Positions 12,607 through 23,800 of a stretch of 64,000 nucleotides of DNA are shown here, one piece after another. The notes beneath the pieces were generated by a model. The model worked only from the letters and a program-made list of their open reading frames with translations, did no database searches and had not been told where the DNA came from. The number at the start of each line of letters is the position of its first letter. Positions within the stretch are counted from its first letter, which is position 1. Source of the DNA: Prunella strophiata (lineage: Eukaryota; Chordata; Aves; Passeriformes; Prunellidae); contig JAZBQD010000022.1 of NCBI GenBank assembly GCA_036583965.1, positions 3,403,285-3,467,284 on the forward strand, read 5' to 3'. The position numbers and the translations under genes are program-made.

Positions 12607-14218
12607 GATGCTCATCCCATGGTGGAAGGCATCTGGAAGGCCAGGAATTATCTGACAGAGCCACAGGCTGGGAATGTCACTACAGGTGAGCATGGAGGGT
12701 GGGAAAAGGGAGCCACTGGTGGATACTGGGAGCCTGGGGTTGCACCTGCTGGGGGAAGAGTCATCACCACTGGGAGGACTGGGCCAAGCTTCCCATGGCT
12801 CTCCTGCAGAGCGAGGCTGGAGCAGAGTTGATCCTGCCTGGAGCATCTTTTGCGGGGACACGTGAATCTGTGTTCCACTGCGTGGAGATGGTTATTGCAA
12901 AGCCACTTTATTTCTGGTGTTGTTATTGGCAGGGGAGTGGGAGTGCAATACAATTTTAGCCACCCTGATGTCTCTGTGTCCCTTACATCCCACCTCCATT
13001 CTAGAGCAGCTTTTCCCTCACATTACACGATCCTTTCCACTGTACAAAAGGGACTTTGTGCACCTGAAATGGTAAAAAAAGGAGCTGGTCCTGCAGAGCA
13101 GAGTCAGGAGTGGGCAGTCCTGGCAGAGTTGGTGGCTGTGTGTCCCCACCACCAGCAGCAGCCCTGGTCCCAGCAGGAAGCAGGATTTTCCCCAAACAGA
13201 GAATGACCAGATCTGTGTGAGGCTCAGTGAGGATGAACTTGCCCATGGAGAAGGGATGCCAGTCACACCAGGAGCTGCAGGAGTCCAGCCCTCAGGCACG
13301 AGCAGAGCAGGAGCAGCCCAGCCAGCACCTTTTTGTTCATTTAAAAACATCCCATTGAAGATTAGGGCGAGTCTCCAGAGCTCCTGAGTCAAGACCACCC
13401 CTCAGATAAACTCCACTTCCCAAAGCTCACTCAAACCTCTCCCACCTCCCACTGGCACTATCCCCTGGATCACACAGCACTTTATAAACACACCCAGAGA
13501 ACGCTTTTGTCTCTTCCTGTCCTTTTCAGATATTTTGGGTATTTGTGGCAATCTCTCCTGTTTATATAACAAAGCCACAGCCCAGTGTTTGTGACACCAT
13601 ATCCATGGAAACCCTAATATAGCATGCACAGGCGAGGAGATCTCATTAGGTGCCTCAGCTGCAGCAGCACTGGGGAGGGAATTTCTCTGGGATGCTCTGC
13701 TGGGAAGGGGCCTGGCTGCTCACCCAGCCTGGAGCACCTGGCAGGACAGTGCCACCTCCCAAAGAGCAGTTAGTGCTTTCCTTTGGGTAATTTTGGCTTT
13801 TCTCCTGCTGTCCCATCACCAGCTCACCATGGCTTAGCCCAGACACCCACCTTTGGCTCTGCTGACCTGTGGGGGCATGGCTGGAGCAGGAGGAGAGGCA
13901 GAAGGGATGGAGCTTCTCAGGCAGGGCAGTGCTCTCCTCACCAGAGCAGGAGCAGAGACTGGGCTGTAAAGAGTAAAGCACCTCAGATCCAGTTCTGTCC
14001 CTAATTTGGGGTGAGTGGCTCAGTGGGGAGGTCTGGGGCTGGTTCCCTGGTGGGGAATGAGGCAAAAGTTTTCTTCCACGGTGTAAAACAAAGAAAATCT
14101 GGTCCTGAGGAAGGCTGGAAGAAAGAAAGAAACTGGAACAAGCAGAGGCTTGGCAAGGAGGATTGTTACAGCATTTGGGCTGTGAGGCTCAAAGTCAGTG
14201 TGAGGAGGAAGGAATGGC

Positions 14219-14320
14219 TCTTCCCACCCATCCCTGCTGGATCAGTCACCTCCAGGTGTCCAGGGCCATTCCCACCCATCCCTGCTGGATCCCTGTCACC
14301 TCCAGGTGTCCTGTCCTGGC
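14219..14320. repeat. Two-copy tandem repeat, about 50 bp
   Basis: TTCCCACCCATCCCTGCTGG and CACCTCCAGGTGTCC occur twice in succession. Confidence 0.8.
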
Positions 14321-14518
14321 TGGCACGTGGCACATCTGTGAGTTAAAACAGCTCAGGCTGCTGTCACATGTGGAGGTTCCCTGCAAAACCTCACAGCTCG
14401 CTGTGGCCCAGGTGACACAGGGACATTAAAGCTACTTTAGAGAGGGCAGACACACTCACCTGTACCCCTGCTGGGCAATTGAAACTCAGATTGGCAGGGC
14501 CAGTGCCCTCCTAGAGCA

Positions 14519-14519
<1 letters not shown>

Positions 14520-14550
<31 letters not shown>
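14520..14550. repeat. Poly(A) tract, 31 bp
   Basis: A pure A run. I see no recognisable retrocopy immediately upstream. Confidence 0.95.
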
Positions 14551-14552
<2 letters not shown>

Positions 14553-15592
14553 TCCCTTCTGATTCCTTATGGGAACAGGACTGGGCAAAGAGATCATCTG
14601 GGAAGGGGGATAAATGATCCTCCCCACCTTGGGGTGTGATGGAACAGATCCTGTGAGCCGTGGGGCTGCTCCACGGCTCTGCTCTGCTGGCTGAGGGCTG
14701 CATTTGGCCAGAGGGATGGCACACATCGACCCCTGCAGGGTCACCAGAGCGTGAGCATCCCCCCGTGTGCCAGCCCACCCTTCCCCTGCTCGCACACGGC
14801 TCCTGTTGAGTCAGACACCGCCAAACCTCATCAGCACCCAGAAAAAATTCGATCCTGGGGCTGGGCAGGGCTGTGGATAGCAGAGCCCCGGGGCACGGAG
14901 AGCTGCACCGGCCTCGGGAGCAGACAGAAAGCTTCCCTCCCATCCCTGCCCTGGCCCAAATTGAATTTCCATTTCTGTTAGCCAGGCAATGGATTATAGC
15001 TCGGGGGGCTGCTGCCTGCTTCAGCCCCTAATTGGGCGCATCAATTGTGTTTAAACCCCTGCCTGGACGGCAGCTTTTGTTCCAGGCGGGCAGCCCTCGC
15101 TGCTCCCCGGCTCCCAGGGCTCTGGGAGCCACCCCTGGCCACCAGGTTTGCAGCCAGGGTCCTCAGAGGCGAGGAAAGCCACGGCTTTTTGTCGTGTGTG
15201 GCTCTGCAGAGCTGGGCTCAGCATCACCCGGTGAGGGTTTAAGCAGCTGGGGCGTTCAGCATCCGAACCAGCCCTGCCCCGGGGCTCCAGGTGCTCCTGG
15301 GCACCTTTGCTGCTTTTCTCCCTGCAGAGGGGCATGTGGGGTGTGGGAACACCCCAGTCCCATCTCCAGCACAGGGGCACGAAGTGGCTGCTCTGCCCTG
15401 GAGGAAAGGGCAGGGCTCACAGCTCCCACCCCAGTATGATGCTGCTCCCGAATGAGTTTCCCAGTCAGGCAACTCTGGCGTTTCTACATCTCCTTGAAGT
15501 CTTAAAATAAACACCCCAGCAATGAGTGGAAAGCTGGATCCTCACTCCTTGCCTGGATTTATGAGCCACGACTCAGGAAAAACTGAAAGGGG

Positions 15593-15615
15593 GGAGAGAG
15601 AGAGAGAGAGAGAGA
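15593..15615. repeat. GA dinucleotide microsatellite
   Basis: A short run of about ten GA units. Confidence 0.9.
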
Positions 15616-17269
15616 TGTACATAATTTTTTTCTCTCTTCAAATAAATTCTCAGCGCTTATCTGCAAAGTTCAGCTGTTTTCAAGCTGACCTGCCCGTGTT
15701 CTGCTGTTGCACTGCAAATTCCTCCTGTACAGGAGAGCTCAGGAGCTCCACTTGCACATGCCAGCAACCTGGGGTTTCATCTCTGATGGAGGGAGGCAGA
15801 ACTTGTTAGCTGAGGACCCCCTCCTGCCCCCGGTGAGGATCACTTTGCCTTCCTGCCGTGCTTGGCAGCTCAGCTTCTTCCCTTTACAATGAGGAAACCA
15901 AGCCAAGAGAGGAGGACAAGTGGGTGAATCTGCTTGGAGGAGATCAGGGATGGGGAAGGACAAAAAGCTGTTCTTGTGGGGCTTTTGTAAGGCAGCCAGA
16001 CTTGTGTAATGCTCGAGCACCAGGGCTGGGGGATGAGGGACATCCATCTGATGCCTTCAGCGTGCCCAGGAGCCTCAGGAAAAGGGGGAAAATGCTGCAT
16101 CCTCCTTCAGGAAGGTGAAGAGAGCTGTGGATGGGGTGAGGTGCAGCTCCAGTGAGCAGAACCCCAGAGATGCCATGCTGGGAGCATCCCCAGGCAGCTC
16201 CAGCCACCTCCTGCTGGCTTTTAAAGCTTTTTAGCAGCAGTGAGAGGGCTGGTGTGGGACTGGAGTCACTGGGGGAGGGCTGGGGCTGAGGGACGCTCCT
16301 GTGGGAGAGCTCAGCTCTCCATCCCTCCCCGTGCCTTGGCCTTTTGCCTGGTGGGGCTGAACGAGAGAGCAAACCCCGCGAGGAGCAGCAGGTCACCCGG
16401 CAAGGAGACGCGGCCGGGATCAATTGACGCATTCCTGAGTAATGTGTCTTAGGACAGCGAAACCTCCTCGGGTTTAACGTGGAGATGCTTTGATGACTCA
16501 TTAGAACGCCGAGCTGAATCCATTTCCTCTCGTTTCACAGGGCTGGGTCTGCCCCTGTGACTTTGCTGCAAGGACCAGGAGGAAAGCTGAGCCCCGGAGG
16601 GGACCCGGCACGGGAGGGACGCGACAGCACGGGAGGTGGCATTAATAAAACAACGCCATTGACTCGCAGGCAACGTGTGTGTGTGCATCAAAGAGCTCCA
16701 GGCAGCTCATTATAATTCCAATTAACGTGGGAAAGTTAATAACCGAACGAGAATCCATCAGATTTTAAACAAATGGGAAGCGGGAAGGGGAGAGGCTAAA
16801 GGTGTCTTTAAGCTGGAGCCAAAGTCTCAGCTGCTACAAAGAAATAACAAATATTGAATATATCCAGTGGTCCAGGCAGGTGGGGGCTTCAGTGGGTACA
16901 AATGTGGGGTTTGAAAGGGCCAGAATTAAATCCCCCAAAGGCCAAAAAATGAGAGGAGAGAGGAGAGGACACATCTCTTTTTTTGCTGTTTTGGGGAAAT
17001 CAGCATTTCCTCTGGCATTGAGCTTTGCAGGGAAAATATTTCAAACCCTGACAGTATCATTTAATGCTTGGGAGCTCAGACAAGGCTCAGGGTCCTTTGT
17101 TCTCATGTCTGGCCACCTTTGGAGTGATCCCAGGCTGGGTTATGTGGACACCCAGGCCAAAGGCACCACGAGCAGTGCAGAGCATGTCCACAAGGGCTCA
17201 GCCAGAGCAGCCTGTGAGCAAGCAGCCCTTCCCAGGCACTAAAGAAGATTTAAGAGCGAATCACATCAG

Positions 17270-17491
17270 CCCAGTCAAACCCAATTGCTATTGATAATGT
17301 CCATGTGCAATTAGAGCCAATTAAGGGGAGACAGCAGATGACAAGTGTTTGGCCAGGAGCTGACGGGGGTCAATACACCAGTCCAATTTCCCAACAACCA
17401 AATGCAATTAAAGACTATCACTTACCCCGCTTGCCCAGGAGGGCCAGCACATAAATGGGCACAGCCAGGTGCTGGGTGCTGTGCTGGCAGG
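17270..17491 (+). promoter_or_regulatory. DBH: DBH proximal promoter and short 5'UTR
   Basis: A TATA-like ATAAAT at 17451 lies 41 bp before the ATG, predicting transcription start near 17480. Upstream are a TGACGG half-CRE at 17361 and a cluster of homeodomain cores (CAATTAG near 17308, CCAATTAAGG at 17317, GCAATTAAAG at 17404). In mammals the DBH promoter is driven by PHOX2A/B at such sites together with a CRE/AP1 site. The motifs are seen here; the factor assignment is inference. Confidence 0.55.
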
Positions 17492-17833
17492 ATGCAGAGC
17501 TCCAGGAGCAAGCCCTGCTCCTGCCCCAGCCTCAAGCTGAGGGAGGTGGCATCCATGTACTTCACCATGGTGGCAGCGTTCCTGGTCATCCTGGTGGTGG
17601 CCCTGCAGGGCTCAGCACCCCGTGAGAGTGATTTCCCCTACAAGGTGCCCCTGGACCCCCAGGGGCTGCTGGAGCTCTCCTGGAATGTCAGCTACCCCGA
17701 GCAAGCAGTGCATTTCCAGCTGCTCATCAGGGAGCTGCAGTTCGGGCTCCTCTTCGGGATGTCGGACAGGGGCGAGTTTGAGAACGCCGACCTGGCCGTG
17801 CTCTGGAGTGATGGGCACAACTCCTACTTTGGG
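17492..17833 (+). CDS. DBH: DBH exon 1 (residues 1-114)
   Basis: The exon runs from the ATG to SYFG, followed by donor GTGAGT. It encodes the N-terminal tail, the signal-anchor helix MYFTMVAAFLVILVVALQG and the start of the DOMON domain, with an N-glycosylation sequon in SWNVSYP (Asn64). It ends in phase 0. A second in-frame Met at residue 22 sits just before the helix and could be an alternative start. Confidence 0.95.
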
Positions 17834-20800
17834 GTGAGTCTCCTCTGTGTTTGCATGGATGATTTTGGGGTTCCCTCCCTGTGGATGCAGCTCTGAATCT
17901 GGCTGGTGGTTTGGTAGAATGGGGCACAGCCCAGCTGCTCAGGGTGCAGAAGGTCTTGGTGGTTTCTAAGCCAGATCAGATCCTCACGGTGGGTTTGGGC
18001 ATGGGGATTAACCCAAAAGAGAAAAGAATAAACACAGCAGCACATCAGCAAGGCTGAGGGAGCCAGGAGCTGGGTGTCTCTGCAAAGACACACACACAGA
18101 GGATGCATCAACACCCTGCTTCACTCATGTGCTGCTTCCAGCCACATTAAAAATTAACCACAGCTCCCATTAGTGGCTCTGAGATGGGGCAAAAGTCACC
18201 AGCAGGAGGAATCTGCCTGAGAATTGCATCCACAGGGATCACTGGGATAACAGGGCAGCCTGGGGTGCTGTCAGAAATTAAAGGTGCACATGTATTTGGG
18301 AAAACTGATTTCCAGTTGTGCTGTTTGCTGTTGCTGCTGCAAACTCCATCCTTCCTGCCACTGTCTGTTTGTTGGGCTCCTGTCTGGGTGGTTTTCCCAG
18401 CCCTGGACTCTCCAGCCCTATCCCCAGCCCACCACATCAGGCTGATTGTGATTGTGCTTGGCTGCAGAAAGAAATTCCCATTTTTGCCCGTGTGAGGCTT
18501 TCCAGTAAGTTAAATTTTCCCTCTCTGCTCACTTCAAATTAACCATAAAACACATTCTTTCGCAATCAGCCGCAATGTGATCTGCAGTGTAATGAAAGCA
18601 TGAAAAGAAGGGTTTATTATCTGCACTGTTCTCCTTGCTAATTACCAGCCTTTCAGGGTCTGTGGTGGGCCAAATGCTCCAGGATTTCACAGCATCATGT
18701 TAAGAAAACATAAAGGATCATTTCTAATCTGCCTTCCTGAGCTCACCCAAAGACAACAGAAACACCCGGCAGCGCTCGGGTTTTCTCTTTCACTTGGTGC
18801 TGAACAGCATCCTGCAAGGAGATCTCTATAAATCTCTCCAGCCCTGCTTTTCCCTCTCCCAGCAGCTTTTCTTCTGGTTAAGTGTGTTGGCTGTTAAAAA
18901 GATCCACATTTGTTCAGCCCCCCATGTACTATGAGATTAACTTGCTCTCCATATTCCTACGAAAACAAATGTCATGAGAGCTCCATGGAGCTGATTTCCC
19001 TCTCCCCCTCTAAGGACAATATGTTCTGGAAATATGACTCTATAGCTCTGGCTGAAATGATGCCAAATTGCTTTATCCTTTTTCTTCTGGTTTTTCCTCC
19101 AAAAAGAGGAGAAAATCTCTTATCTTCCTCCCAAAGATGAGAGAACCAGTGCCACTTGTGTGCATACAGCCAGTTACTTCCTGGGTGCCTTTTCTGAGTA
19201 AACAGGAGAAACAAAAGATCAAAGAAACAACCCTGATCAAATCCAAATTGTCACAGGATTTTGTACTCCAACCCTTCAAACCCTGAGGCACAGGAATACC
19301 CTGCTGCTTTGCTTCTTGGGGTGGCTTCGTCACCATCCCCTACAAAAAGCACTTTTTGGGAGGCCGTGCTGGGCTGCCAGAAAAATCTGACAACAAAAAA
19401 TTAAGGATTTTGCAGAAGGGCAGCAATTTCTAGGGCTAACATTACATCCCAGCAAGGGTCTGATCTTAAATTGAAGGAGGCTGGTTTGTGCCAAGGGTTT
19501 TGGAGAGCCCAGCACCCCCTTCCACAGAGTCCCCCCCATTACAAACAAACCCCAAATACAGCACAGACCAACACAACACCTTCATGTGTCCCTGGAGGCT
19601 TTCCTCCCTCCCTTCCCAACCTTTCCCCACTCACATCTCAGCCTGTGAAGGTTTTCTGCAGATTGTTAGTGCTGGCTCAGGTGTTTGCCAGGTCTGTCTG
19701 AGCATCCCAGCATGGATCTGCCCAGGAGATGCTGGAGGTGGGCATGAACCAAAGCACAGGCATCCTGCAGCTCTGGCATGCTGAGGGGGCACAGAAGGAG
19801 AAAGGAGGCACCTCCTGGCTGAGCAGGCTGCTCTCCCTCTCTCACAGGATGCCTGGAGTGATGCCAAGGGGCAGCTCCACATGGATTCCCAGCAGGACTA
19901 CCAGCTCCTCGGGGCTCGCAGGGCTCCTGAGGGGCTCTACCTCCTCTTCAGAAGAGCCTTCAGCACCTGTGACCCCAAGGACTACCTGATAGAGGTATGG
20001 CATCACCCTCACCCTGCTGTGGCACCCCCAGCCCCATCCCAGCCCTGTCCTGCAGGGCTGTGCCTGTTTGGGCACAGCATCAGGTGTTGGTGCTGTGTGA
20101 GGCAGGGAGGAAGTGAGCTACAGATGTCAGCCCTGGCCCATGAGTAATGTTTGGCACCATCTCTTCACAAGCCCTTCAAAAGCTCTCTCAAGTGTAGCTT
20201 TTAGCTCGTTTGCATCATCAGCTCCTGTTGAACATGCATTGGGTCTATATAAATCCTTCCTGCATCACTCTGCCTGACAGTCTGGAGCCAACTGTTGGGA
20301 GTGTCACGCAGAGGGGTTGGTGTATCAACAGGAGGCAAACAGGAGGGTGGTGACAGGAGCTGGGACAGAGGGACAGCAAACAGAGGTGCTGCTCTGTGAT
20401 GTCTCCCTGGCTCTGCATCCACCACTCCTCTCTGAGCTGGGATTTGGGGTAAATCATCCCAGTGGGGGATGCCAGACAGTGCAGGGGCTCAGCTACAGGC
20501 CCTGGAATCAGTGCAAGGCTCATCTCACATGAAAGCCTTTGTGGGCAGGATATTTTAGAGCCAACGTGGGCACAGAGTGTCCTCGAGTTTTTGCTGCTGG
20601 TGCTCAAAAGCTTCTCTTGTGGTGAGAAGTGTCTGCTGTCTGCCAAAACACTGAGAGCCCTGGAGGGAACAGTCTGTGTGTGTGAGCCACGAAAACACTT
20701 GCTGGTCTTTATTCTCTGATCCTTTAGGAAAAGATTGTTCTCTTTTTCCTTTCTCCTTTATCTCCTGTCCAGAGCTCTCAGCATTCTTGTTTGCAGCAGA

Positions 20801-23800
20801 CTTTCAGCAGAGCTTCTTGTGGTACCTTCCACCTGAGAAGAAGCTGGAAGAAAAGGGAGGACTTGAGGGAGAAGTTTTGGTTCTGATGTTACCCCCCAGG
20901 CTATTGCTGGGCTGCAGGGGAGGATGAGCCTGGCACTGATGGGTTTGTCCCAGCCTGGAGCTCATGAGGGGCTTGGAAAGAGCAGAGAGGATGTGTCACC
21001 CTTTTGGAATTGATGGAGAACCTGCTAGGGAACCCTCAGTGACCACATCAGCCAGACAAACACCCTGGGATGCAGAGCTTTCCTGGGACAGCACAGCAGA
21101 GCGAGCTGCTGGTGCAGTCAGGGGGGGGTCACAGGACCCATTCCTGGGTTCATGCCACCAGAGCTGGTGCTGATGGTCCCTGCAGCTCCTGTTCTGCATG
21201 AAAAACCCACAGATCTGTTCTGCTCTGGCTCCAGGATGGCACTGTGCACCTGATCTATGGCATCCTGGAGAAACCAGTGCATTCCCTGCAAGCCATCAAC
21301 GTCTCTGCCCTGCATGGGGGGCTGCAGAGGGTGCAGCTGCTGAAACCCAACATCAGCATCCCTGAGCTGCCCAGAGACATGAAGACCATGGAGATAACAG
21401 CCCCAGATGTTGTCATTCCCAGCCAGGAGACGACCTACTGGTGTTACATGGCAGAACTCCCAGAGGGCTTCCCCAAGCACCACATTGTCATGGTAAGAGG
21501 CAGGAGAAGAGGGCTGCTGTCCCCAGGGTGGATCAGTAACTGGGTTCACATCCTGCAAATTCCCACCTCACAGGGAGGTTTTCAGGCCCTGCCATCCAAA
21601 TGTGGTCCCAAAACCTCTTCCAGGTCCACCCCACCAGTCAGTAGCAACCTCTTGTCTCCTCAGCAGGAGGGGACCAGCTCATGTTTTCCCACCTGGCACA
21701 CCCAGCAGGTTCCAGGGCAGGCTCCCTGCAGAAGGAACAGACCCACAGCATGATTTTGGCACATATGAGGAGCATAAAACCACAGGAAACAAAGGAACAG
21801 GGCTGATGAGAGCAGAGCAGAGCCAGCCAGGATGGGAACTGGCATCTAAAAGATGAGGCATAGTCCGGAAAAAGAGAGTTACAGACGAAAATGCAACTTG
21901 TGGGCATTGCCAGACGTGTTGCTTGGGCCATGTCCTGCAAAGGAGAGGCAGAAACCTGCTGGCAACCCCGAGGAAAGGATGGGAGAGCAGCCAGCAGGTG
22001 TGGGGGTGGCTCAGGAGGTGACCTGGCACATCCAGAGTCAAACCCACAGCACGGGGATGAGGAAAACCTGCAGACACTCGAGCTGCAGCGAGCGCTCGGT
22101 GATTTCGAGGGGAGAGACGGCGCTGCAGAGGGAGGCTCAGAAGGAGGATTTTCTCTCTGACAGATGGTGTGAAGTGAATCATCTGTGTGTAAGTAAGAAG
22201 TGTGTAACTCCTGATACCTTCCCGCTGCTGCAGATCACTTCTGCAGCTGGCACTTTTAGCCAGAGATGTTCCTCAGGCTTGAGTCACTCTCTCTACCCCA
22301 AATCCCCCACCCCGTGCCCCAAGCAGCTGCTGGACAGAAACAAAACCCAAGGGCTGCAGGCAGAGCTGCAACAACACCACAGCCAGGACTCTCTGCAGGA
22401 AAAAGCAACATCCCCAGGGCCACCTTTACCCCTGGTAAAGGACTCAGTCATCACAAAACAGACCAAGATCTTCTGCTGATCCCCATCTCTTGCTGGAGAA
22501 AGGATGAGCTGGTTCTCTGTGGGTTCTGCTGGGCTCTGGGTTGGTCCCTAAGCCAGCCAAGAAATTCAGTATTTCCACAACTGACCTAAATGCTCCTTGG
22601 GCACTAATAACATGTTGTTTCCCCTTTGAAGTACTGAGGTGCTTAACTCTGCCATAACCAAAATATATGAGGTGACAGCTCTCGGTCCTTGGTGCCTCAT
22701 GCCCAGAGCAACATTCCCTCCCCACCCTGTGGCAGAAACTGCTACCAGGTCACAGATACCTGCCACAGGTCACAGATATTCCTGCCCTGGCCCACCTGCA
22801 GGCCCCAGGGGTGGGCTCTCAGTGTGTCCTCTCCTCCTTGCAGTACGAGCCGGTGGTCACGGCGGGCAACGAGGCTCTGGTGCACCACATGGAGGTTTTC
22901 CAGTGCACGGCTGACTTCGACAGCTTCCCCCACTACAACGGGCCCTGTGACTCCAAGATGAAGCCAGAGAGGCTCAACTACTGCAGGCACGTGCTGGCAG
23001 CCTGGGCCATGGGGGCACAGGTGGGTGTGACAAGGGACATGTCCTCCCCTGGGTGACAACTGCCCTGCTGCCTCCCAAACCACCCCCGGTCTCACCCTCC
23101 CATAGGGGCTGTCCTCACCCTGCTCTCTGCTGGGGTTTGGTTTCAGCCCTGTCTGAGCTTCCCAGCCCCTCCTGGGTGTGTTGGATTTCTTACCTGCCCC
23201 CAGCTCTCCTCCTCTTTGGTGCCATAAATCAGTGGGGTGGGACACTGGAACAGCTCCCCAGGGAATGGTCATGGCCCCCAGCCTGAGGGAGCTCCAGGAG
23301 GTTTTGGAGAACACTCTCAGGCACTTGTGGGATTCCTGGGGCTATCCTGTATAGGGCCAGGAGTTGTATTTTGATGATTTTTGTGGGTCCCTTCCAACTC
23401 AGGGATTCCTGGGGCTGTCCTGTGCAGGGTCAAGAGTTGTATTTTGATGATCTTTGTGTGTCCCTTCCAACTCAGGGTATTTTATGATTTTATGACAACA
23501 TTCAGGTGCTGTGCCACTGCCTGTGGAATGAGGGAAGCTTTTGGAAGCAAGGGCAGCTCTCCCAGCACAGCCAAGGGCACAAATCATGTCCCTCAGCCCA
23601 TGGTGTGGGTCAGGATCACACCCACACATTCCCTCAGGCTTTCCAGCCTTGTTCCCAGGAAAGCCACCCCTGTGCTCCCCTAACACCCTCCCTTCTGCTT
23701 CCAGGCTTTCTATTACCCTGAAGAAGCAGGTCTTGCCTTTGGTGGCCCAGGCTCCTCCAGGTATTTGCGTCTGGAGATCCATTACCACAATCCCCTGGTG

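Larger units (their letters stand above)
12607..17269. other. Upstream region of DBH, no gene seen
   Basis: No coding exon recognised. It contains small simple repeats and a CpG-bearing, homeobox-motif-rich stretch at 16380-16790 that may be regulatory. Confidence 0.5.

Noticed and set aside
14520..14550. Poly(A) tail of a processed pseudogene
   Set aside because: The flanking sequence does not read as any recognisable coding retrocopy. It is treated as a simple A tract.
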